Below are positions 1 through 8,256 of a stretch of 64,000 nucleotides of DNA, piece by piece. The stretch spans positions 186,001 to 250,000 of the forward strand of contig NZ_JAFIQT010000001.1 of NCBI RefSeq assembly GCF_017355935.1, written 5' to 3'. A program made the position numbers and the translations under genes. Within the stretch, counting starts at the first letter, position 1, and each line of letters opens with the position of its first letter. The stretch is from Telluribacter humicola (GTDB lineage: Bacteria > Bacteroidota > Bacteroidia > Cytophagales > Spirosomataceae). Under the pieces are notes generated by a model. That model did not search any database. It worked only from the letters and a program-made list of their open reading frames with translations, and was not told the origin of the DNA.

Positions 1-108
1 GAAAGCTTTCCTGAACTGGCTGGCTTTATAAAGCAGAACTACCGCTACGTGGGTACCTATGACAAAAACTTACTATTTATCCGTAAGGATAAGTACCCCG
101 CTAAATAA
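1..108 (+). CDS. C-terminal end of a protein cut by the window edge
   Basis: Frame 1 is open from the first base to a TAA at 106-108, giving 35 residues that end in ...LLFIRKDKYPAK. The start lies outside the window. The tail (NYRYVGTYDKNLLFIRKD) resembles the last residues of polytopic GT39-type glycosyltransferases or similar membrane proteins, but that is too little for an assignment. It converges on the Rrf2 gene and overlaps its last 8 bases. Confidence 0.6.
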   Translation, partial: ESFPELAGFIKQNYRYVGTYDKNLLFIRKDKYPAK

Positions 109-532
109 GTCCGGGGTACTGGGCTTTTAGGAGGTCCTTAAGCGTAGTCTGATCCAGAACGTCCAGGTTCGCATCGCGCCATTTCTCCATAACTATCCGT
201 AAGCTACAGGTCTCTTCATCCACGCAGTCCTCACACTTTCCGTAAAAGTAAAGCGACACACAAAGAGTAGGAGCAATGGGGCCATCAATAATGCGAAGTA
301 CCTTTGAAAACTTTACTTCTTCGGGAGGAATACGAAGCAGGTAGCCTCCTCCTTTACCTTTCTGGCTCTGCAGAATACCGTTGTTGCGCAGGTCGAGCAG
401 AATAGCTTCCAGAAACTTCTTGGGGATTTTTTCTTTTTCAGCAATATAGGATATCAGTACCGGGCCTTTCCCATACTGTTCAGCTAGTACTTTCAGGGCT
501 TTTAAGGCATATTTAGCTTTCTTCGAAATCAT
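101..532 (-). CDS. Rrf2 family transcriptional regulator
   Basis: A 143-residue protein beginning MISKKAKYALKALKVLAEQ. The frame stays open upstream to 607, but the ATG at 532 fits the family N-terminus, and the extra 25 residues would be an unusual hydrophobic leader lying over a likely promoter. The winged helix covers about residues 1-70, with a GKGGGYLL wing. The C-terminal part carries cysteines spaced C-x8-C-x2-C-x5-C inside PTLCVSLYFYGKCEDC, which could bind an Fe-S cluster as in IscR/NsrR, although the spacing is not theirs. Bacteroidota relatives of this form often sit beside sulfur-assimilation genes. None is visible here, so the target is unknown. Confidence 0.88.
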   Translation of the reverse strand: MISKKAKYALKALKVLAEQYGKGPVLISYIAEKEKIPKKFLEAILLDLRNNGILQSQKGKGGGYLLRIPPEEVKFSKVLRIIDGPIAPTLCVSLYFYGKCEDCVDEETCSLRIVMEKWRDANLDVLDQTTLKDLLKAQYPGLI

Positions 533-565
533 TGAGAGGCGATGAAGTATAAAAAATCTATATAT

Positions 566-573
566 CAAATATA
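566..573 (-). promoter_or_regulatory. Putative Bacteroidota -7 promoter element for the Rrf2 gene
   Basis: On the minus strand these bases read TATATTTG, an exact match to the Bacteroidota -7 consensus TAnnTTTG, 33 bp upstream of the chosen ATG. No clear -33 TTTG is seen at the usual 19-21 bp spacing, so the call rests on the -7 match and position. Confidence 0.45.
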
Positions 574-634
574 GTAAATATTTTGATAACAGGAGGCTGG
601 GGACCAAGGCGGCAGTAATACCGGAGATACAGGC

Positions 635-2428
635 TTATTTTACCTCAATAGGATTTGCAGAGTTCAGAGGCTCTCTGGAAAGACGGGGGAGAATAGTATC
701 ATAGAAGTCCTTGGGAAGGAAAGGCTTGGTGAGATAGGCCGTGAATCCGCTGGACATGGCGCGCTCTTTTTCAACGGAGAAGGCTGAGGCTGTAAGCGCG
801 ACAACAGGAATGTCCCGGTTTAATTCACGAATGATCCTGGTAGCTTCGTATCCATCCATTTCGGGCATTCGCAGGTCCATGAGTACCAGGTCGTATGCGT
901 TGGCCTTGAACTTCTCAATAGCCTCCAGTCCATTCACGGCCGTATCAAACTGAATGCTACGACGCTTAAGGAAGTTAGTGGCTACCAGTAGGTTGATCGG
1001 GTTGTCATCTACTACCAGTACGCGGGCAAACGAGTAGGTGTCGGTTGTTTCAGGAAGAGCAACAGGCTCCTGCTTAGCTACTTCTTCTACTTCTTCGATG
1101 AACGGGAAGTCGATCGAAAAGGTGAAGCTGGACCCTTTGCCAACCTCGCTGAAAAGCTGTATTTCACAGCCGAACAGGTGCAGTAGTTCTTTGGTAATAG
1201 CCAGACCCAGACCCGTACCACCGTACTGGCGGTGTGTGGCCACTGTAGCCTGCGTAAAGCTTTCAAAAATAGTAGGCTGCTGCTCGTACGGGATTCCTAT
1301 ACCGGTATCAATGACCATGAAGTGCAGCCTTACTTTTTTCTCGTCCTTGCCGATTACCTTACTTACCACCTTCACCGACCCTTTCTCCGTAAACTTAATC
1401 GCATTATGAATCAGGTTGGTCAGGACCTGATTGAGCCGTACCTTATCACCTACGATCTGCAAAGGCATAGTAGCATCTACCTTAAAAATCAGATCCAGCT
1501 TTTTCTCGGCGGCCTTAGGAATAAAAGTTTTCTCTAGACTTGTCAGTAGTGCCCTTACATCAAACGGAACCGGGTCAAGCTGTACGTGGTTGGAGTTAAT
1601 TTTATTGAAATCAAGTATATCGTTCACCACCGCCATCAGGTGATCCGAAGAGAATTTGAGCGTCTGTATCAGATCACTCTGAAGATTATTCTTCTTATTA
1701 TCCTGCATCATCAGATGTACAACACCTACTATACCATTCAGGGGGGTACGTATCTCATGGCTCATCATGGACAAAAACTCTGATTTAGCACGAGTCGCCT
1801 GTTCGGCTATAGTCTTTTGCTTTTCTAGGGCTTCATTCTGTTTCTGAAGGGTATAGCGCAGGTAGAACTCTTTTTTATCCTTCTCGTACCGCATCTGGCA
1901 CACGTAAGGAAATACCAGGTAGGCTCCTATCAGGAATAATCCGCCCTCACCTATAAACTGGGTAAGAGAACCAGGACTATGAAAATAGATAGCACTGGGA
2001 AGCAGCAGCATAGGTACCAGTGCTGAGATCAGGGCGTATCGGAAGTTCCACCGGACCACCAGCAGCGTAAACAGCAGAACGAGGATGATGTTGAATGTTT
2101 CCCGCTCATACGTCTGGTGTGGGACTTTCCACAGCAGGTAAGCGTGGAAAGCCGTCATTGTCAGCGTAGTATACAGAGCCAGGTTAGAGCTGCTAATCTT
2201 GTTTTTGTAATTTAAAAACAGGAATACAGCTATGGTAGCACTGGCCAGTAGCTGAATAGTTAATACCAGCTGCGTTAAGGGATTATTATGTATGTAGAAA
2301 AGAACAGACGTAATGGGATAGCCTACTATGAAAGCCATAGTAAGCATTCGGTGGCTCGAACGGGCTCTCACCTCAAGCTCTCTTTTCCAGAGGTTGTTGT
2401 ACTGATAAGAGTAGTCAGTTTTGTTCAA
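635..2428 (-). CDS. Hybrid sensor histidine kinase with C-terminal receiver domain
   Basis: A 597-residue membrane kinase. Residues about 30-180 hold around six hydrophobic segments with no obvious periplasmic sensor domain, followed by a short coiled coil (180-215). HisKA has the phospho-acceptor His at about 224 (MMSHEIRTPLNG). HATPase_c shows DTGIGIP and GGTGLGLAIT. The receiver domain (about 467-585) has phospho-acceptor Asp near 518 (LVLMDLRMPEMDG) and Lys near 568. No separate output domain is present, so phosphate is probably passed to another protein or used for feedback. The start used is a TTG at 2428. The first ATG (2347) would begin almost inside the first membrane segment, so the true start is uncertain. 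No partner regulator is adjacent. Confidence 0.88.
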   Translation of the reverse strand: MNKTDYSYQYNNLWKRELEVRARSSHRMLTMAFIVGYPITSVLFYIHNNPLTQLVLTIQLLASATIAVFLFLNYKNKISSSNLALYTTLTMTAFHAYLLWKVPHQTYERETFNIILVLLFTLLVVRWNFRYALISALVPMLLLPSAIYFHSPGSLTQFIGEGGLFLIGAYLVFPYVCQMRYEKDKKEFYLRYTLQKQNEALEKQKTIAEQATRAKSEFLSMMSHEIRTPLNGIVGVVHLMMQDNKKNNLQSDLIQTLKFSSDHLMAVVNDILDFNKINSNHVQLDPVPFDVRALLTSLEKTFIPKAAEKKLDLIFKVDATMPLQIVGDKVRLNQVLTNLIHNAIKFTEKGSVKVVSKVIGKDEKKVRLHFMVIDTGIGIPYEQQPTIFESFTQATVATHRQYGGTGLGLAITKELLHLFGCEIQLFSEVGKGSSFTFSIDFPFIEEVEEVAKQEPVALPETTDTYSFARVLVVDDNPINLLVATNFLKRRSIQFDTAVNGLEAIEKFKANAYDLVLMDLRMPEMDGYEATRIIRELNRDIPVVALTASAFSVEKERAMSSGFTAYLTKPFLPKDFYDTILPRLSREPLNSANPIEVK

Positions 2429-2494
2429 GCAGATAAAATATTTTTAAAGCAGATAAAGTTTGGTACAAGGGAGTGAGCCTTGCCTATATCAAGC

Positions 2495-2536
2495 AAAAAT
2501 CCCGCCAAAAATGAATTTTTCTGGCGGGATTTTTTG
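2495..2536 (-). terminator. Rho-independent terminator after the beta-oxidation gene
   Basis: The arms AAAAATCCCGCCA and TGGCGGGATTTTT form a strong stem with T-runs on both sides. It starts about 20 bp past the stop of the 3-hydroxyacyl-CoA dehydrogenase gene and separates it from the histidine kinase gene downstream. Confidence 0.85.
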
Positions 2537-2555
2537 GTCTATAATCGGCTGATAG

Positions 2556-4961
2556 CTAGTTGCGTGGTGGTTTGCCTCCGGTTAGTAAGCCCTGCATCCG
2601 TTCCAGCGTTTTCTTCTCACCACAGAGGGATAGAAAAGCCTCCCGTTCCAGGTCCAGCAAATACTGTTCCGTAACATTCTGTGGATAACTTAATTCGCCT
2701 CCACATATTACATAGGCCAGTTTATTTGCAATCTTGACATCATGGTCACTGATGTAGTTGGCCATGCGCATCTGAGAGATACCCGCCTGGAACAAGGCGA
2801 TACCTGTTTTGCCCTGCACCTTAATGTCCGAGCGTGGAGTCGGCTGGGTGTAGCCATTGTCAGCCAGCTCTACGGCGGCCTGTTTGGCTTCTGCAATCAG
2901 GCGGCTACGGTTCAGTACGATCTGGTCTTTGTCCTGCAGGTAGTTCATTTCGTAGGCTTCCTGTGCCGAAGTCGATACCTTAGCCTGGGCAATATTCATG
3001 AAAGCGTTCTGCAGTACATTCAGCTCGGGATCGCCGGTGCGGTAGAGATCGGAGCAGCGAACGGCCATTTCTTTGGTTCCTCCTCCGGCAGGTATCAGAC
3101 CTACTCCCAGCTCTACGAGTCCAATGTAGGTTTCGGCGTGGGCTACTACCTTGTCGGCGTGCAGGGTCAGCTCGCAGCCACCACCGAGTGCCAGCGTGTG
3201 CGGAGCTGCTACTACCGGTACTGACGAGTAGCGGGCACGCATCATGGTCTGCTGGAACTGGGCGATCATGAGGTTGATCTCGTCAAAGTCCTGCTCAATC
3301 GCAAACATGAACAGCATAGCCAGGTTCGCTCCCGCCGAGAATGCCTCCGTAGATTCATTACCTATAACCAGTCCACGGAAATTCTTTTCGGCCAGGCTGA
3401 TGCCTTTCTGGATTCCTTCTACCACCTCCGAACCCATCGTATTCATCTTGGAGTGGAACTCGAGGTTGAGGATACCATCGCCAATGTCATACAGGCTGGC
3501 GCCGGCATTCTTCCAGACCACATTGTCCGAGAAGTTGTTCAGGAGAATAAAGCTTTCCTGCCCCGGTACCGGCTTATAGCTTCTGGATGGGATATCGTAG
3601 TACAACCGCTTACCTTTCTCGGTCTTGTAGAACGACTCGTTTCCGGCTTCGAGCATTTCGTATACCCACGGAGCTGGCTGCTTGTCCAGACTTTCCATAA
3701 TGCCCAGCATTTTGCGGATACCAATGGCGTCCCAGGTTTCAAACAAGCCCATCTGCCAGCCGAAGCCAGCCGTGATAGCCTGATCGATGCGGAATGTTTC
3801 GTCGGATATCTCGGGTATGCGGTAGGTTGCGTAGCGGAAGGCATCAGCAAAGGTCCGGCGGTAAAATTCACCTGCTTTATCCTTACCATCTAGTAGTACA
3901 CCGAATCGCTTTGACAGATTATCGATGGCTTTGGTACCCTCCAGCGTAGCAAACTTTACTTTCTCGCTCGGGCGATACTCCATGGTATCAAAGGCCAGGG
4001 CCATAATGACCGTCTTTCCTTTTTCGTCCTTCGTCTTTTTGTAGAAACCCTGCCCGGTTTTGTCGCCTAATCGCTTGGCTTCGAAGAGCCGCTGCATAAT
4101 AGGGGGCAGCATAAAGGCTTCTCGCGACTCATCCGTCGTTTCACCGGCCTGGTACAGGTTATTGGCAACATGTACGGTGGTATCCAATCCGACCAGGTCC
4201 GACAAGCGGAAGGTACCTGATTTGGGGCGGCCTACTACCGGACCTGTCAGCTTATCTACTTCCTCCACAGTCAGACCTATTTCTTCGGCGGTCCGAATGG
4301 TCTGCACCATGGCATAGATTCCCAGACGGTTGGCAATAAACCCGGGAGTATCTTTACAGAGTACTGTATTCTTACCCAGGAACAGGTCACCGTAGTGCAT
4401 CAGGAAGTCGATGATAGCCGGGTCGGTCTGGGGACCGGGTATGACTTCCAGCAGGCGCAGGTATCGGGGAGGATTAAAGAAGTGGGTGCCGCAGAAATGA
4501 CGTTGGAAGTCCTCGCTACGTCCTTCTGACATCAGGTGAATGGGGATACCCGAGGTGTTAGAGGTAATCAGCGTGCCCGGCTTGCGGAGCTGGTCTACCT
4601 TCTCAAATAGGCTCTTCTTGATATCCAGGCGCTCTACGATTACTTCAATGATCCAGTCGTAGTCTTTTATATCTTTAAGATTATCATCAAAATTACCCAG
4701 CTTGACCCGCTCCGCAAACTTGGAGCTATAAAGCGCAGCCGGTGAAGCTTTGAGTGTATTCTGGAAAGATTCGTTAACGATGCGATTCCGAACAGCCTGG
4801 TGTTCCAGGCTGAGTCCTTTGGCAGTTTCGGCCTCGGTAAGTTCACGGGGTACTATATCCAGCAGCAATACCTGTACACCAATATTGGCAAAATGACACG
4901 CAATGCGTGAGCCCATGATGCCGGAGCCAAGTACGGCGACTTTACTAATTGAACGATTCAT
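2556..4961 (-). CDS. 3-hydroxyacyl-CoA dehydrogenase / enoyl-CoA hydratase, FadN-type
   Basis: A bifunctional beta-oxidation enzyme of 801 residues. The NAD-binding dehydrogenase is N-terminal: GSGIMG at about 12-17, then THFFNPPRYLRLLEVIPG and FIANRLG in the catalytic part. The crotonase domain is C-terminal, with AFSAGANL and GGGCELTLHADKVVAHAE. This order is that of Bacillus FadN and is the reverse of E. coli FadB/FadJ. It would catalyse hydration of enoyl-CoA and oxidation of 3-hydroxyacyl-CoA in the cytoplasm. The ATG at 4961 lies 54 bp after the MarR gene, so the two are probably one transcript. The thiolase and acyl-CoA dehydrogenase genes that commonly follow in Bacteroidota are missing; a terminator follows instead. 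Confidence 0.93.
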   Translation of the reverse strand: MNRSISKVAVLGSGIMGSRIACHFANIGVQVLLLDIVPRELTEAETAKGLSLEHQAVRNRIVNESFQNTLKASPAALYSSKFAERVKLGNFDDNLKDIKDYDWIIEVIVERLDIKKSLFEKVDQLRKPGTLITSNTSGIPIHLMSEGRSEDFQRHFCGTHFFNPPRYLRLLEVIPGPQTDPAIIDFLMHYGDLFLGKNTVLCKDTPGFIANRLGIYAMVQTIRTAEEIGLTVEEVDKLTGPVVGRPKSGTFRLSDLVGLDTTVHVANNLYQAGETTDESREAFMLPPIMQRLFEAKRLGDKTGQGFYKKTKDEKGKTVIMALAFDTMEYRPSEKVKFATLEGTKAIDNLSKRFGVLLDGKDKAGEFYRRTFADAFRYATYRIPEISDETFRIDQAITAGFGWQMGLFETWDAIGIRKMLGIMESLDKQPAPWVYEMLEAGNESFYKTEKGKRLYYDIPSRSYKPVPGQESFILLNNFSDNVVWKNAGASLYDIGDGILNLEFHSKMNTMGSEVVEGIQKGISLAEKNFRGLVIGNESTEAFSAGANLAMLFMFAIEQDFDEINLMIAQFQQTMMRARYSSVPVVAAPHTLALGGGCELTLHADKVVAHAETYIGLVELGVGLIPAGGGTKEMAVRCSDLYRTGDPELNVLQNAFMNIAQAKVSTSAQEAYEMNYLQDKDQIVLNRSRLIAEAKQAAVELADNGYTQPTPRSDIKVQGKTGIALFQAGISQMRMANYISDHDVKIANKLAYVICGGELSYPQNVTEQYLLDLEREAFLSLCGEKKTLERMQGLLTGGKPPRN

Positions 4962-5015
4962 TAGTTAAAAGGTATAAATGGTTTTTAGGATGATTTTTAG
5001 CTCAAAGCAGAAGTA

Positions 5016-5480
5016 CTAAATATCCTCTACTCCTTCACTAGCCTTAAGTTTCTGATTTTCTTCTTCTACAATATGATTGATCTCTTTGATGACGTCCAGA
5101 AAGATAACAAGCTTATCCAGTGGTATCTTTTCACGGATCATATTATTGAAGGATATCACGCCCTCCCGGGCCATTTCGCGCTTGCGACGGCCCTCTTCGG
5201 TAAGCATGATATGTACGAAACGCTTGTCGGTTTCGTGTACTTCGCGCCGGATCAGCCCCCGCTCTTCGAGGTTTTTGAGCATCCGCACCAGGCTCCGGGG
5301 TTCCATACCCAGTAAGGGGGCTATTTTGGTAGCGGGAGTTCCGTTTTCGCTATCAATATTGAGCAACACATAGCTGGTAGCCATGGTCATATCAAAGCGG
5401 GCGGCATGAGCATTGTACATCCGGGATATCGAATGCCACGCCCATTTTATATGAAAATCCACTGTTTTTTCCTTACGCAT
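5016..5480 (-). CDS. MarR family transcriptional regulator
   Basis: A 154-residue winged-helix repressor-type protein, starting at the ATG at 5480. The DNA-binding part covers roughly residues 45-105 (TPATKIAPLLGMEPRSLVRM, then a wing with EETDKR-like residues HETDKRFVHIMLTEEG). The C-terminal helix would form the dimer interface. It heads the transcript that continues into the FadN-type enzyme, so it likely senses acyl-CoA or fatty acid and represses its own operon (inference). A perfect inverted repeat sits about 70-90 bp upstream of its start and is a good operator candidate. Confidence 0.9.
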   Translation of the reverse strand: MRKEKTVDFHIKWAWHSISRMYNAHAARFDMTMATSYVLLNIDSENGTPATKIAPLLGMEPRSLVRMLKNLEERGLIRREVHETDKRFVHIMLTEEGRRKREMAREGVISFNNMIREKIPLDKLVIFLDVIKEINHIVEEENQKLKASEGVEDI

Positions 5481-5548
5481 ACCTTATCAGATCTTGTGTG
5501 GCGTCAGAGTTGATCTCCTACAAAGAAATAAAATTAAATATTATTATG

Positions 5549-5570
5549 CAAGCATACTATCTTATGCTTG
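5549..5570. promoter_or_regulatory. Inverted repeat, candidate MarR operator
   Basis: Arms CAAGCATA (5549-5556) and TATGCTTG (5563-5570) are perfect complements separated by 6 bp. Arm length and spacer suit a MarR dimer site, and the repeat lies in the only upstream region of the MarR-FadN transcript. No T-run follows it, so it is unlikely to be a terminator. Confidence 0.55.
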
Positions 5571-5617
5571 TTAGCTTCTTACAAAGCTGTAAAAAGCTGT
5601 TCCCGATACTGAATAAT

Positions 5618-6841
5618 TTAACGGGCAGTAGCCTCAAGGGGCTGAGGAGCCGTATCGATTGGCTTGACCTGACGGGCTATGAAGATACTGAGAAAGATAG
5701 CTGTCATCGCAAAGAGGCCTACCAGACCATAATTGGTAACCTGTCCTTCGGGAGTTTTGCCGACTATGAGGCCTGCGCTATAAGCCGCCAGTGACTGGGC
5801 CAGTAGCTGTACCGACGAATTGATAGCCATAAAACCTCCGCGTTGGGTAGGTGTAACCACCGAGGTGACCATGGCCTGGGTAGGTACCAGTCGGCCATTT
5901 GAAAATACAAAGAACAGCCCCGAAACAAACAGGACGAACGCCAGCGGCGAAGGCGTCATGTGCGTAATAAGGTAGATAGGCAGCATGGACAGCAGTGCGA
6001 ATACCACAAACACCGGGTACTTGCCCCGGCGGTCGGCCAGTTTGCCTACCATAGGAGCCGAGAATATAGTAAGCGCCCCACCCACCAGGTAGATGAGATA
6101 TACATTGGTCTCGCTAAAGCCTACATTGGCTACAAGGTACGGGGTGATGAAGGGAATAATGCTGAAGTGCCCCAGCATGATGGTAGTAGTCAGGAACAGG
6201 GCCCGGAGCTGATTGGGGTTCCGGGTTATATTGGTCAGTACGGATAGAGGGTTACTGCGCTGCTGTTTGCTTTGTACGTGTTCGTTCAGAATGGGAACGT
6301 ACCGCCAGATCAGAAATAGGACACCCAGCCCCAGTACGCCTACAAATACAAAGGGGGCATGCCAGCTGTATTCTGTGGCAATGTATAATCCGAATGGTAC
6401 GCCTGCCACCGAAGCCGCCGAGAAGGCCGTCATGACGATGGACATAGCCTGAGCGCGTCGCTCGTAGGAGAATACATCGCCTACTATGGAAAGTACCTGT
6501 GAGCCAAGTACTCCGCCGAAAATACCCGCCAGCGCACGGGCTGCAATGAGCAGCCCATAGGTAGGGGCTATGGCACAAGCCAATGTACCTATCACGAAGC
6601 CCCCATAGGCCAGTAGTACCACGTACTTACGCGGGAAGCGATCTACTACAAAGGCCGCCAGAAAACCCGATATGCCGGCGCTGAGGCTGTATGATGAAAC
6701 GATCAGAGCGAACTCCTGCGGGCCGATGCCGAAATACCGCATCAGCTGCGGACCCAGGGGCATCATGATCATGAAATCTACTATATGCGTAAAGTTGATA
6801 CATGCCAGCACCAGGAGGAGCAATCGTTCGCTGCGGGTCAT
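5618..6841 (-). CDS. MFS transporter
   Basis: A 407-residue protein with about 12 predicted membrane segments, starting MTRSERLLLLVLACINFTHIVDFMIMMPLGP. The first pair of helices with DFMIMMPLG, the DRFPRKYV loop between helices 2 and 3, and a second half opening at about residue 205 fit a drug-efflux-type (DHA1, arabinose-efflux-like) member. It starts 25 bp after the thioredoxin-like gene and is probably co-transcribed with it. The substrate cannot be read from the sequence. Confidence 0.88.
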   Translation of the reverse strand: MTRSERLLLLVLACINFTHIVDFMIMMPLGPQLMRYFGIGPQEFALIVSSYSLSAGISGFLAAFVVDRFPRKYVVLLAYGGFVIGTLACAIAPTYGLLIAARALAGIFGGVLGSQVLSIVGDVFSYERRAQAMSIVMTAFSAASVAGVPFGLYIATEYSWHAPFVFVGVLGLGVLFLIWRYVPILNEHVQSKQQRSNPLSVLTNITRNPNQLRALFLTTTIMLGHFSIIPFITPYLVANVGFSETNVYLIYLVGGALTIFSAPMVGKLADRRGKYPVFVVFALLSMLPIYLITHMTPSPLAFVLFVSGLFFVFSNGRLVPTQAMVTSVVTPTQRGGFMAINSSVQLLAQSLAAYSAGLIVGKTPEGQVTNYGLVGLFAMTAIFLSIFIARQVKPIDTAPQPLEATAR

Positions 6842-6866
6842 AGGTTTTTAGGGGTTAATCATATCC

Positions 6867-8114
6867 TTACTTTTCACTAACCAGTTTATCGATCAGCCGG
6901 TTGAAGTCTTCTACAAACTCATCGTAGTAGTGGCCGGTACCGGGGCCGTTGAAGCCGGTATGAATCTGGCGTACCTTACCTTTTTTGTCTATCACAATGG
7001 TAGTCGGAAACGACATGATGTGGTTTAGCATGGGCAAGGACTTAGCTGCAAGGGCTTTGTCGTTTAATCCGGCCAGCAACACAGGGTACTCTATATCGTA
7101 GCGGTCAATCATGCGGCGGAGTTTAGGAGCGGACTCCTCCAGCTTATCCGAACGCTCGTACGCAAGCCCTACGATCTCTACCCCCCGATCCCGGTTTTTC
7201 TTGTACCAGGGCGACAGGAAATTGCTTTCGTCCATACAGTTGGGGCACCACGATCCCATGATCTGCAGGATCACTACCTTGTTCTTAAAGCGCGGATCGC
7301 TGAGTGATACCTTCTTTCCTTCTGTGTCCGGAAAGGTAAAGGAAATGGTTTCGTAGCCGGGTTTCAGGTAGGTAAGCTTGGTAGCGTCGGGTAGTTCGGC
7401 CTTAGGATCGCGATGCGCCGTCCAGGTTTCATATCCCGTAATACCCGACCAGAAGCTTCCTTTGAGAGAGCCATCGGACTGGAAGGCGGCTTTGAACAGG
7501 AATACATGAGAGCCGTCAAAGCACGACAGGTACAGGCTGTCGCCTTTAACACTACCCGCCAGGTAGCGGTAGTCGCCGGTAGGCGTCAGGAAAGTACCCT
7601 GCACCGTAGTACCCTTTTGCTCAAATACACCCACCGCTACGGTAGAGTCCTTTCCATCTTGGCTGCGAAATAGGGTAGCCCATTTACCGTCTACATTTCT
7701 GCTGGAGGTAGTATTTTCTTCTTTAAAAAAGCGGTAGGTGTCGCCAAAGGTAGCCTTAAAAGGCAGCGTAGCTACTACTTTGCCCTGGCGGCTACGCTTC
7801 CACACGCCCGAAAGTTTATCTCCTTCCACCTTTGCTACCAGGTCAGAATCAAAAAGCTGCATCGGAATGTGCAGCGAATCATTCTCAACATAGGCCGTAT
7901 CAAGCTGAAGCCGTTCAGTACCATTGAGGGAGTAAACGGTATAGGTTTTTTGATCAGGATTGGCCTGAATATCTAGCAGAAAGGGAAGTTTTTGTCCGTC
8001 GCGGGTAAGGGTGGCGCGCCAAACGCCGTTTTTTACAGGAGTACTGGAAGCCGAAGCGCCGGTAGCGGATGCCATTAAAAGTAAGGCGGCAAACCAGAGC
8101 AGATTTCGTATCAT
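6867..8114 (-). CDS. Secreted TlpA/ResA-like thioredoxin-fold protein
   Basis: A 415-residue exported protein. The ATG at 8114 gives a clean signal peptide (MIRNLLWFAALLLMASATGASA); the open frame further upstream lacks one. Residues about 25-250 are a beta-rich region with two similar halves (KNGVWRATLTRDGQKLPF... and GKWATLFRSQDGKDST...). The C-terminal AhpC/TlpA domain has the redox pair WCPNC (Cys 290 and 293) and a cis-Pro near 370 in SFPTTIV. It would act as a periplasmic thiol-disulfide reductase. The N-terminal region may bind a partner or ligand. It lies immediately before the MFS gene. Confidence 0.9.
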   Translation of the reverse strand: MIRNLLWFAALLLMASATGASASSTPVKNGVWRATLTRDGQKLPFLLDIQANPDQKTYTVYSLNGTERLQLDTAYVENDSLHIPMQLFDSDLVAKVEGDKLSGVWKRSRQGKVVATLPFKATFGDTYRFFKEENTTSSRNVDGKWATLFRSQDGKDSTVAVGVFEQKGTTVQGTFLTPTGDYRYLAGSVKGDSLYLSCFDGSHVFLFKAAFQSDGSLKGSFWSGITGYETWTAHRDPKAELPDATKLTYLKPGYETISFTFPDTEGKKVSLSDPRFKNKVVILQIMGSWCPNCMDESNFLSPWYKKNRDRGVEIVGLAYERSDKLEESAPKLRRMIDRYDIEYPVLLAGLNDKALAAKSLPMLNHIMSFPTTIVIDKKGKVRQIHTGFNGPGTGHYYDEFVEDFNRLIDKLVSEK

Positions 8115-8197
8115 AATCACGTATTTAGCAATCGGGAGAGGACTTTTGATAAAAATTAAATCAGTAGCAGGCAGCCATGTGTACCATTGAAAATTGC

Positions 8198-8205
8198 TAA
8201 GTTTG
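8198..8205 (+). promoter_or_regulatory. Putative -7 promoter element for rsmH
   Basis: TAAGTTTG is an exact TAnnTTTG match, 51 bp upstream of the rsmH ATG, in the divergent gap between the thioredoxin-like gene and the dcw cluster. A well-spaced -33 element is not obvious. Confidence 0.45.
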
Positions 8206-8256
8206 TAACGGCCCCTTGCCAAGAATAAGTTCCTCAATACGTTGCTTTTTAAGAGA

